Below the pieces are notes generated by a model, which did no database searches, was not told where the DNA came from, and saw only the letters and a program-made list of their open reading frames with translations. Position numbers and translations under genes: made by a program. A DNA stretch of 64,000 nt from Chryseobacterium sp. (GTDB lineage Bacteria > Bacteroidota > Bacteroidia > Flavobacteriales > Weeksellaceae): positions 62,001-126,000 of the forward strand of contig JAITMC010000011.1 in assembly GCA_031277615.1 (NCBI GenBank), given 5' to 3'. Shown piece after piece: positions 52,059-60,341 of the stretch. Numbering within the stretch: the first letter of the stretch is position 1; every line of letters begins with the position of its first letter.

Positions 52059-53978
52059 CTAAATTACTTTCATTTCACTCTCCGGACTCAACTGTTTCAG
52101 CAATTGTTTTACATTTTCTTTAGCTGTATCATCCTTAAAACCTTTATCTCGGAAAACAATACGCAGTGGCTTTTCTGTTGCAATTTCTTTGGCAAAGGTT
52201 TCATCTATATCTTTGTCAAAACAGCAATATAGAGAATCTCCTGCTACGACATATATTTCTTTCCCGGCGATGGTTTTGCGTTCTATAGGTAAAGAAAGTG
52301 GTAGCCCCCAATCCAGCATAACCTGAGTAACCAGGTCTTCTACGGTACGATCTTCTTTTACATTGTCGGCAAACAGATCTAATGTACCTTGGTTATAATC
52401 CTGTGGTTTATAATAGACATCCTGCATATTGGAAGAGTCTAAACGATAAACACGAAAACCATAATCGAGATCTGTACCTGTTTCTTCTTTTATTTTATTA
52501 CCAGCACGGCGGATTCTTTCTTTGCCTATTTCGCAAATGTTTTTATAGCCAGTCTTATAGGCTTCACTTTTTTCATCGGTTGATTCGGGTAGTTGGACCA
52601 TAATATATTTTCTGCTACCATTGTCTTCTGCATTAAGTTGCATAATTGCATGGGCTGTGGTCGCCGAACCGGAGAAAAAGTCGAGTATAATGTCTTTGTT
52701 TTTAACATTTCCACTTTTTATTATTTTTGATATTAATTCTACAGATTTAGGAAAATCCATAATATTTTTATCGAAAAGATTTTTTATAGATTTCTTTCCA
52801 TAATCATTGTTAATATCTTTATCGATCCATAAAGATTTTACTAATGTTAAAGCTTTATTACCATTTGTGTCATATAAATAATCTTTCCTAAAAACTTGCC
52901 ATTGATTATTAACTAAGACACCAGTCAATAAATTGTTTTCTTTTAAAACTTTTTGTTTACTCCAAGTCCAACAAGTTTTAACTCCTTCTGTAGTAATTGG
53001 TAAAACTTTTTCGGTATGATAATTATCTTCCGTAATTGAGACGGATAAATTATTAGGATTAACATATAAAGGATAGTATAAAAGAGGTCTTGTAATTGGA
53101 TTAAAAGATTGATTTCTATTTCTTAAACCCAATATTCGATAAGGACCTAAATTGTCATTTAGATTATATTCCTTTTCCATATCTCCAGTTTTTTCAATTC
53201 CAGACATAGAAGAGTCTCGTGCAGCATCTTTCGCATAAATAACTACATACTCATGAGTTCGAGCAACAAAATTATCTAAATGACGGCCTCTCGGATTTAA
53301 TTGAACGGATAAACTAACAATAAAATTGTTTTCTCCAAAAATTTCATTTGACATTTTTTTTAGATTATCAATTTCATTATCATCAATGGAAATAAAAATA
53401 ACTCCATCTTCTGTTAAAAGATTACGTGCTAATTTCAATCTTGGATACATCATGGATAACCAATCAGAATGATAGCGTCCATTGGTTTCAGGATTAGCTA
53501 CTAACTTTTGGTTGTACTCGTCTTTTTGACCACTTTCTAAAAGTTCCTTTTCACCGGCTTTTGCAAAATTGTCTTTATATACAAAGTCTTTTCCGGTATT
53601 GTATGGAGGATCTATATAGATCATTTTAATCTTACTCAAATAACTTTCCTGTAGAAGTTTTAATACTTCCAGGTTATCACCTTCAATATAGATGTTTTCG
53701 GTGATGTCAAAATTTACTGAGTCTTCTCGCACAGGTCGAAGCGTTTTGTTAGTCGGGATATTTGCTGTTACTATAGCTTCACGCTTACCAGGCCATTCCA
53801 AACGGTAGCGCTCTTTATTACCTTCTATAATTTCTGTGGATAGTTCTTGCTTCAATAGATCAAAGTCTATTTTTTTTCCTTCTGCGGTTTCGGTTACACA
53901 ATTTGGGAAAAGCGCTCCTATTTTTTCTATATTTAGGCTGGTTATATCTGTGGATTGTAAATCTAATTTATCGTTCAT
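52059..53978 (-). CDS. mod: Type III restriction-modification DNA methyltransferase (Mod)
   Basis: 639 residues. Motif IV IYIDPPYNTGKDF is near residue 121 and motif I LDFFSGSATTAHAI near 432, the order of beta-class N6-adenine methyltransferases, in agreement with type III Mod. The target recognition domain lies between them. The gene sits 6 nt from the res gene. Mod gives the specificity and protects host DNA. No simple-sequence repeats were seen, so classical repeat-driven phase variation is not indicated. Confidence 0.93.
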   Translation of the reverse strand: MNDKLDLQSTDITSLNIEKIGALFPNCVTETAEGKKIDFDLLKQELSTEIIEGNKERYRLEWPGKREAIVTANIPTNKTLRPVREDSVNFDITENIYIEGDNLEVLKLLQESYLSKIKMIYIDPPYNTGKDFVYKDNFAKAGEKELLESGQKDEYNQKLVANPETNGRYHSDWLSMMYPRLKLARNLLTEDGVIFISIDDNEIDNLKKMSNEIFGENNFIVSLSVQLNPRGRHLDNFVARTHEYVVIYAKDAARDSSMSGIEKTGDMEKEYNLNDNLGPYRILGLRNRNQSFNPITRPLLYYPLYVNPNNLSVSITEDNYHTEKVLPITTEGVKTCWTWSKQKVLKENNLLTGVLVNNQWQVFRKDYLYDTNGNKALTLVKSLWIDKDINNDYGKKSIKNLFDKNIMDFPKSVELISKIIKSGNVKNKDIILDFFSGSATTAHAIMQLNAEDNGSRKYIMVQLPESTDEKSEAYKTGYKNICEIGKERIRRAGNKIKEETGTDLDYGFRVYRLDSSNMQDVYYKPQDYNQGTLDLFADNVKEDRTVEDLVTQVMLDWGLPLSLPIERKTIAGKEIYVVAGDSLYCCFDKDIDETFAKEIATEKPLRIVFRDKGFKDDTAKENVKQLLKQLSPESEMKVI

Positions 53979-53984
53979 GTTATT

Positions 53985-56900
53985 TTACTTTAATTGTGCA
54001 ATGTCTAAGAGTTTGCTGTAACTGCTAATGACATCAAATTTTACTTCGCCGTTACTGATGGATTTAAAATGTTCTTTAGCGCAATGTATTTTAAGCTGTT
54101 CAATGCCCCGCAGATCATTTGCATCTTCAGAGCCCTTAGTTTCAGCAACAAAATAAATATGCTTTACTTTTTCATTGTCCAAGACAATGGCCCAGTCAGG
54201 ACTGTAATTGGCAACGGGTGTGGCAATATAAAAACCTTTTGGGAGTTTGGCATATACCACTACTTCAGTTGCCTGCTCAAGATTGTGGGTAAATTCCCGT
54301 TCTATTTTAGAATCAGTTTCCAGGAAATCGTAGATATGCTTTTTCAGTAACTCATCGCTTCGCTGTACATTTTTTACGTTCGTAAATACTGTTTTGGCAT
54401 CAAAAGATTCTTCTGTTTTATGATAGGCAATATTGTTAATGATTAATGAGGCTTTTGTTTCGTTAATTAATCGGGCACATTTAGCAATAAACTCTTCAGG
54501 GTTCTTCCTTAATAAAAAGAACTTTTCAGAATTCATCTTTTTTAGAATATTTACAATAGTGCTTCGCTTCAGATTAGTTAGTGCTTCAATTTCACCTACA
54601 ATGTCATAAGCAACCTGTGTATAAAGGTCGGAAGATAGTTTTTTAGGATCTGTCTTGGTAACTTTAAATGCAGTTCCATCTTTTAAATCCTCTTTGTCGA
54701 TTTCATGTATTTCACCGGTTTTGATTTCATACTTGCGTTCAGAAATATGCAAATCAGCATTGATACGTATTTTACTATCTTCAATAAGTTTCTCAGTGTC
54801 AAATTTTACTTCATATACACTTTTCAAACTGATTTTTTTCCATAATTCCTGAAATTCTTTTTTAGCAAAATTCTGGTTAACAGCTAATGGAACTGCGTTA
54901 CGATCATCGTCGGGTTTAAAACCTTCACCATTATAAATAGTTTGCAATAATTGATTGATAGCAGTTGCGAAAGCTGTTAAGTACTCTGGAACGGGTGCTT
55001 CATTTTTTTCAATCTGTTCTTTTCCTTCAGCTGTGATTTTGTCATCTTCGTCCAGAATATCATGTTTATATAGAAACTTATTTAGTTTTTTCGCATCTTC
55101 TTCCGTTAGGCGAATATTTTCGCCCATTTCATTAGTCAATACTTTTCCAAAAAAGAATTTGACATCTGCATTTACAGGTCTGTCTTTCAGGGATTTTGCA
55201 ATTTCTGTCTGTAATCCTTTTGCAAAATTTTCATAACTCTCGGAAGCGATAACGGTTAACATATTGATATCATGAACCTGATCACCAACTAATTCAAAAT
55301 CCTGACGAACACCACGCTTGTCCACTGCCAGACGCATTCCACGGCCAACTTCCTGTCTTCTTCTTGTCTGACTTCCACTATCCACATTTTTCAAAGCACA
55401 GATTTGGAAAACATTAGGATTGTCCCAACCTTCTTTTAACGCAGAATGGGAAAAGATGAAACGTGTAGGTTCTTTAAAACTTAGCAAACGTTCTTTGTCC
55501 TTCATGATCAGATCATAAGCAGAAGCATCATCTGAATCTTCACTGCCACGTTTAATGGTAGGATCTACAGGCTTCCCTTTCTTGTCAATAGAGAAATAAC
55601 CATTATGAACAAGATCTGCATCATCACGTTGCAAATATTCCAGATAATTACCAGGAGCATAGCTTTTATGCATTTTATTAGTATCTGTTTCAATTACATA
55701 ATCGGTATAGTCCTGATGAAAAAGATCTATAAATTCATTGATTGCATTTTTATACTCTTCCTCAAAGATTTGTGCATATTCACCTGGTTCTTCTTCACCC
55801 ATTTCATTATACTTTCGGTATTTTTCTACCGAGTCAATAAAAAATAGGGACAGAACTTTTATCCCTTTTTCAAATAAATATTTCTCTTTTTGCAGGTGAG
55901 AAAGAATGGTTTCTCTAATTTGAATTCTTCTGAAAGCTAGCTCATCTTTATCATTAACAATATCTCCAGGATAGATATCCTGTCCGTTGACAACAATTTT
56001 GTTCAGGTATCCGTTAACTTCTGTTACCAAACAATTTTTATAAGCTGGCAGCCCACCGGAAACCTCATATAAATCTGTTCCTTGTGCTATTTTTTCACGC
56101 ACGCGTTTTACACCATTTCCAGCTCTCTGTTCATATTCCAAAAAGGCCAGTGGTGGTTTGTTAGAGCTTAAACTAATGTGTTCCAGATATAGATATCCCG
56201 TTGTTCCGCTTGATCCCTTTAAATTGATTCCTTTAACCTGTATTTTCTTAACTAGTTTTCTATTGTAGGCATCTAAGGCATCCAGACGAAAGATTTTATT
56301 ATATTCTTCAGAGTGTGTTGCAGAATAGCGCAATGTAAAAAGTGGATTAAAATCCTCCATACTCTTTAAAGTTATGGAACCTACCTTTCCCACAGATTGT
56401 GGCTCATCTATAATAATAATAGGTTTAGTTTGTGCAATTATATCTATTGGTCTTCTCGATCCGAAATGATCTAATTCCTGATGTATACGTCTAGCATCTG
56501 CTCCTTTAGCAGCAAAGGCCTGAGTATTAATAACCATTACACTGATTCGATTATCTGATGCAAACGTCTCAATATCCTGAGGACGAGAAGAATTATAGAT
56601 AAACGGACTTATTTTATGACCATAAATTTCCTGAAAATGATTCTGTGTTAGTTCAAAAGTTTTGAAAACACCTTCCCTGATAGCAATACTTGGAACAATA
56701 ATAATAAATTTGCTCCAGCCATATTGTTTATGTAATTCATACATAGTACGGATGTAAGTATAGGTTTTACCTGTACCTGTTTCCATTTCAATTGTAAAGT
56801 TATGACCAATATTTACTCCCTTTACAGTATCAATATTTTTATTCTCTATAAGATAATGTTCTCTTTGAACATTCACTATATTATCAAAAATTTGTTTATC

Positions 56901-57116
56901 TGTGATTTGTATAGAACTGTTACGGTAACCAATTTGTTCTTCAACTTCAAAATCTAGGGTTTGTAGGCCTATAGCAGCTTCTTTAGCTTTGAGCAAGATT
57001 TCATTAGTTCTTTCAAGAGTAAATTTATTGGTTTTTAGAGTTTGTCCTTCAAAACATTTAACAACAGCGTTAACTGCTTGTATTTGAAATTCTTGCTCCT
57101 TAAATTGTAACTTCAT
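53985..57116 (-). CDS. res: Type III restriction endonuclease subunit (Res)
   Basis: 1043 residues. Helicase motif I METGTGKTYTY near residue 112, motif II IIIDEPQSVG near 235, SALKEGWDNPNVFQI near 560 and TRRRQEVGRGMR near 588. The C-terminal endonuclease domain has SPDWAIVL near 972 and FVAETKGS near 990, the PD...ExK core. Res with Mod forms the ATP-dependent type III enzyme. It is the first gene of the seven-gene minus-strand operon, and its promoter must lie in 57117-57263, where I find only imperfect boxes. Confidence 0.93.
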   Translation of the reverse strand: MKLQFKEQEFQIQAVNAVVKCFEGQTLKTNKFTLERTNEILLKAKEAAIGLQTLDFEVEEQIGYRNSSIQITDKQIFDNIVNVQREHYLIENKNIDTVKGVNIGHNFTIEMETGTGKTYTYIRTMYELHKQYGWSKFIIIVPSIAIREGVFKTFELTQNHFQEIYGHKISPFIYNSSRPQDIETFASDNRISVMVINTQAFAAKGADARRIHQELDHFGSRRPIDIIAQTKPIIIIDEPQSVGKVGSITLKSMEDFNPLFTLRYSATHSEEYNKIFRLDALDAYNRKLVKKIQVKGINLKGSSGTTGYLYLEHISLSSNKPPLAFLEYEQRAGNGVKRVREKIAQGTDLYEVSGGLPAYKNCLVTEVNGYLNKIVVNGQDIYPGDIVNDKDELAFRRIQIRETILSHLQKEKYLFEKGIKVLSLFFIDSVEKYRKYNEMGEEEPGEYAQIFEEEYKNAINEFIDLFHQDYTDYVIETDTNKMHKSYAPGNYLEYLQRDDADLVHNGYFSIDKKGKPVDPTIKRGSEDSDDASAYDLIMKDKERLLSFKEPTRFIFSHSALKEGWDNPNVFQICALKNVDSGSQTRRRQEVGRGMRLAVDKRGVRQDFELVGDQVHDINMLTVIASESYENFAKGLQTEIAKSLKDRPVNADVKFFFGKVLTNEMGENIRLTEEDAKKLNKFLYKHDILDEDDKITAEGKEQIEKNEAPVPEYLTAFATAINQLLQTIYNGEGFKPDDDRNAVPLAVNQNFAKKEFQELWKKISLKSVYEVKFDTEKLIEDSKIRINADLHISERKYEIKTGEIHEIDKEDLKDGTAFKVTKTDPKKLSSDLYTQVAYDIVGEIEALTNLKRSTIVNILKKMNSEKFFLLRKNPEEFIAKCARLINETKASLIINNIAYHKTEESFDAKTVFTNVKNVQRSDELLKKHIYDFLETDSKIEREFTHNLEQATEVVVYAKLPKGFYIATPVANYSPDWAIVLDNEKVKHIYFVAETKGSEDANDLRGIEQLKIHCAKEHFKSISNGEVKFDVISSYSKLLDIAQLK

Positions 57117-57263
57117 GTGAGTTTTACTGTATATTTTGAGGGGTTAAATATACAAAAAAGGAAACAAGGATGCTCTGAAATAAAACATGTTTTTTAGTTA
57201 AGTGTTTTGTAATTAGAGTGTTATGTTATTGTGCCTTTTTTGATCTAAAACTTTGTAATAAAT

Positions 57264-57815
57264 TTAAATAGATTTAGGATATTGATCCATATTAACGCTC
57301 CTACCCATCCACCTCCTCAACCTCCAAACCGGCAAATACACAAACACCACAGACAGCACTCCCGCCAATACTCCCACCACCACAGCCATCGCCTCACCAT
57401 CCAGCTTATAATCCTTTGATAAATTAAACTGTCCCACAAACAACAAACATAACACCAGTGAACCGGAAACCAAACCATGTAAAATGCTCAGTTTGGTCAT
57501 TAGTTTTTTAATATTCAATTGCTCATCTACGGTAAACTCTATGGCTTCCTGATTGGCGGCATCGGTGACTCTTTTGATGATGTCAATGGTGAGGACTACC
57601 GGAAGAAAGATGGCCATGGGCAGAGTGAGCCGGGCCAGGTTCTGTTCGCCGGAGAAAAAATGGGTGTAGCCCAATTCTTTGAAGCTGGCATAGGCAATGA
57701 TGAAATTGAAAAATACATTGGGAAGGACGTAGTAGATCGTGCGCTTTAATAAAAAGCGTTTGAGGGTGGTTTTTTTGAGTTTTTTGGGTTGTGGGAGCTT
57801 TATTTTAAATTTCAT
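57264..57815 (-). CDS. Hypothetical membrane protein of the biosynthetic operon
   Basis: 183 residues with about four membrane helices (around TIYYVLPNVFFNFIIAYASF, LTLPMAIFLPVVLTIDIIK, HGLVSGSLVLCLLFVG and AMAVVVGVLAGVLSVVFVYL). Basic N-terminus. It overlaps the end of the acyltransferase gene by 4 nt (ATGA), so it is the last gene of the biosynthetic operon. No function recognised; it may host or export the product. Confidence 0.75.
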   Translation of the reverse strand: MKFKIKLPQPKKLKKTTLKRFLLKRTIYYVLPNVFFNFIIAYASFKELGYTHFFSGEQNLARLTLPMAIFLPVVLTIDIIKRVTDAANQEAIEFTVDEQLNIKKLMTKLSILHGLVSGSLVLCLLFVGQFNLSKDYKLDGEAMAVVVGVLAGVLSVVFVYLPVWRLRRWMGRSVNMDQYPKSI

Positions 57816-59068
57816 ACGGGTTGGGTCAGGAATTCCAGGGCTTTATCTTTGATGGCTGTAGCTTCCGCTTTCGGAAGGAAATCTTCGTGGGAGATGAACA
57901 TAAAATCCATCTGTTGATTGAAGGTGGTCGCCACCAGCGTTGTTGAGTTCAGCCACGGGAAGGCTACCGTCGGGCTGAAGATGGTTTCCACTTTAAAACG
58001 GCTGTACTCTGCCGGAATATTGAGTTTCCCCATATTGGACAGCGTCACATCATGGCCTCCCCTGCCCGATTTCAGCAGGCTGATCATCCGTTCAACGATC
58101 GGATGCATCTGTTCGCCCATCCACAGCAGTTCGCGGGCCTGCATCTTTTCTATTTTCAGGCCCAGCTCTTTTTTGATCTGTCTGGCGTTGTGCACCACAT
58201 CCCGGCTCCCTTTTTTAATGGAAAGTTCAACGGTAGGCGCAAATGCAAATACATGATCCTGTCTGATCTCCGGAATGAAATGACGCACATCCACAGGACT
58301 GATCACTTTCCCTTTGGCCTTACTACCCTGCTTCTCCTGAAAAGCCTGCATAAAAGAGGCACACAGCAGTGCATGCACAGAAATGCCATGCGCTTTACAG
58401 GTGGCTGTAATCTGTGAAGTGGTTTCAGGATCCAGTTTCCAGTGTACGGCGTAGTTTTTTCCGAGATTTTTCTGTTGGCTTTTCCGCTGCATCAGGAAAA
58501 ACAGCTTCGCCATGAGCAGGTACAGCCTGGCATTGCGTTTCTTTTTTTTCAGATCAAAATCTGCGGGCAGGAAATCATTCACCGAACCGAATGCTTCATA
58601 GGGCTTCAGTTCAGCAGAAGGATCATCGAGCAGTATGAGGAGTTCGCGCATCAGGGTGACCAGCGATCCGCCGTCGCAGAGGCAGTGAGGCATTACCCAA
58701 AGGATTTCGGATCTGTTTTCGCCTTTTACCCATACCAGCTGGGCCAGTGGCTTTTTTTCATCCTCAAACAGGCGGAACCATTCTTTTTCAGATTCCTTCA
58801 TCCAGTCATCATCCGACTGTCTTTCCACAATACGGAGAGGAATCGGGTCTATTTCCCGGTCTTCAATATAAACCGGATATTGTTCGGTTTTGTGATCAAT
58901 CCGGGCTCTCAGCAAAGGATGTTTCTGCTGGATTTTAGCCAGGGCAGCCGTAAAGTTGGCTTCCGGAATATCACCGGAAATTCTGGCTGTAAAGATACAG
59001 TTGACAGGCGTTTCAGGATCTACATACATGATCCTTTCCACCATCATGAGTCTGCGTTTCATCATCAT
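57812..59068 (-). CDS. Condensation-superfamily acyltransferase, paralogue 1
   Basis: 418 residues. HxxxDG motif in MPHCLCDGGSL near residue 125, the catalytic signature of condensation domains and of the PapA/alcohol-acetyltransferase families. Such enzymes join an acyl group from a thioester to a hydroxyl or amine. The N-terminus MMMKRRLMMVERIMYVDPET has several possible ATGs; the annotated one overlaps the previous gene by 4 nt. The paralogue upstream shares motif positions. It acts with the ACP encoded in the same operon, by inference. Confidence 0.87.
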   Translation of the reverse strand: MMMKRRLMMVERIMYVDPETPVNCIFTARISGDIPEANFTAALAKIQQKHPLLRARIDHKTEQYPVYIEDREIDPIPLRIVERQSDDDWMKESEKEWFRLFEDEKKPLAQLVWVKGENRSEILWVMPHCLCDGGSLVTLMRELLILLDDPSAELKPYEAFGSVNDFLPADFDLKKKKRNARLYLLMAKLFFLMQRKSQQKNLGKNYAVHWKLDPETTSQITATCKAHGISVHALLCASFMQAFQEKQGSKAKGKVISPVDVRHFIPEIRQDHVFAFAPTVELSIKKGSRDVVHNARQIKKELGLKIEKMQARELLWMGEQMHPIVERMISLLKSGRGGHDVTLSNMGKLNIPAEYSRFKVETIFSPTVAFPWLNSTTLVATTFNQQMDFMFISHEDFLPKAEATAIKDKALEFLTQPV

Positions 59069-60333
59069 GCTTCGATATCTTGCAGTTGTTTTGTAATGAT
59101 CTGAAGGACCTCATCGCGGATGGCCATAGCCTCCGTATACGGCAGGTAGCCTTCACTTCCCATCATGGAAAAGTCCATTTCATCCCTGAAGGTGGAAGCC
59201 ACCATCGTGGTGGTATTTCCCAAAGGGCCAATCACCGAAGGGCTGAAAACCGTTTCCAGTGTAAATGCTTTATATCCATGAGGAATCTGAAGTCGTCCCA
59301 GGTTGGAAAACATACAGTCGTTGGACGATTTTCCGTGCTTTAAAAGCCTGGTGAAGTTTTTCAGCGCATCGTGGGCCGATTCCATTACCATCATCGTCAT
59401 ATAGGGATTAAGCTTAGAAGTTTTCCGGGCTACCGCTTCCTGCATTTCCCAAAGGTCTTCCAGGAAACTGATTTTTTCATTGGCCGAAACAACGATCATT
59501 AATCCGAAAGCAAAAATATGGTCGTTTTTGATCTGCGGGGTAAACCTTCTGATGTCTACCGGGCAGGAAACCTTATTGAAGGCCGCTGCTCCCCTCACCT
59601 TCCTGAAGGCACGAAGGACGGCTGCACTTAAAAAGGTATTGACCGTAACGTTCCGGGATTTGCAGTATGCAATAAGTCCCGAGCTGATGTCCTTATTCAG
59701 CTTCCAGTGGATCAGGTAATCATTTTGCCGGTCTACCGCCTTTTTCCCGACAGGAATACATCTGATGCCTGTTGCGGCAAGCCTTCCGATAAATTTCGCT
59801 TTGAACTGCTGTCTGCGGCTGGCCAGAACAGCAGCCGGAACCACGTCCTGAATGCCCAGAATAGGAGTCTCGGTGCCGATATCTGCGGAAGGATTATCCA
59901 GAACCTGTAAGAATTCATAGAGGAAGCTCATCGCGGAACCGCCATCACACAGGCAATGGTGGAATGCAAACAGCATATCGGAAACCTCCTCCCCTTTGAT
60001 CCAGATAAAACGGATCAGGGGCAGTTTTTCATAGGGAAACAGGGTCTTCCATTCTTTCATGGATTCCTCCTGCCACTGGTCTTCATTTTGACGGGCAACA
60101 ATGCGTACCGGGATAGAGATGGGCTGTTCCGGAACTTCAAACCAGGGCACTTTTTTTTCATCATGAGTGATGAGCGCCCTTAACCATGGATGCTTCTCCT
60201 GAATCCGGGCCAGTGCCTGCTGAATTTCTTTCAGCGTAAATGTCCCTTTCAGTCTGAAAGGGATCACCGCATTGAACGGTTCTGTTCCGTCTCCCAGTAA
60301 CATTCGTTCGCCAAATAACAATCTTCTTTTCAT
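59065..60333 (-). CDS. Condensation-superfamily acyltransferase, paralogue 2
   Basis: 422 residues, similar in length and arrangement to the next gene. HxxxDG motif in FHHCLCDGGSAM near residue 125. The N-terminus MKRRLLFGERMLLGDGTEPF parallels that of the paralogue. Another shared block is NHD/DVRRFTPQIKNDHIFAFG. Two tandem copies suggest two acyl groups, or two positions on one acceptor. It starts 8 nt after the stop of the glycosyltransferase fusion. Active-site His and Asp are present in both. Confidence 0.87.
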   Translation of the reverse strand: MKRRLLFGERMLLGDGTEPFNAVIPFRLKGTFTLKEIQQALARIQEKHPWLRALITHDEKKVPWFEVPEQPISIPVRIVARQNEDQWQEESMKEWKTLFPYEKLPLIRFIWIKGEEVSDMLFAFHHCLCDGGSAMSFLYEFLQVLDNPSADIGTETPILGIQDVVPAAVLASRRQQFKAKFIGRLAATGIRCIPVGKKAVDRQNDYLIHWKLNKDISSGLIAYCKSRNVTVNTFLSAAVLRAFRKVRGAAAFNKVSCPVDIRRFTPQIKNDHIFAFGLMIVVSANEKISFLEDLWEMQEAVARKTSKLNPYMTMMVMESAHDALKNFTRLLKHGKSSNDCMFSNLGRLQIPHGYKAFTLETVFSPSVIGPLGNTTTMVASTFRDEMDFSMMGSEGYLPYTEAMAIRDEVLQIITKQLQDIEA

Positions 60334-60341
60334 AAATTATA

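Noticed and set aside
58442..59104. 220-codon ORF opposite to the acyltransferase gene
   Set aside because: Shadow of a minus-strand gene with HxxxDG motif and operon overlap.
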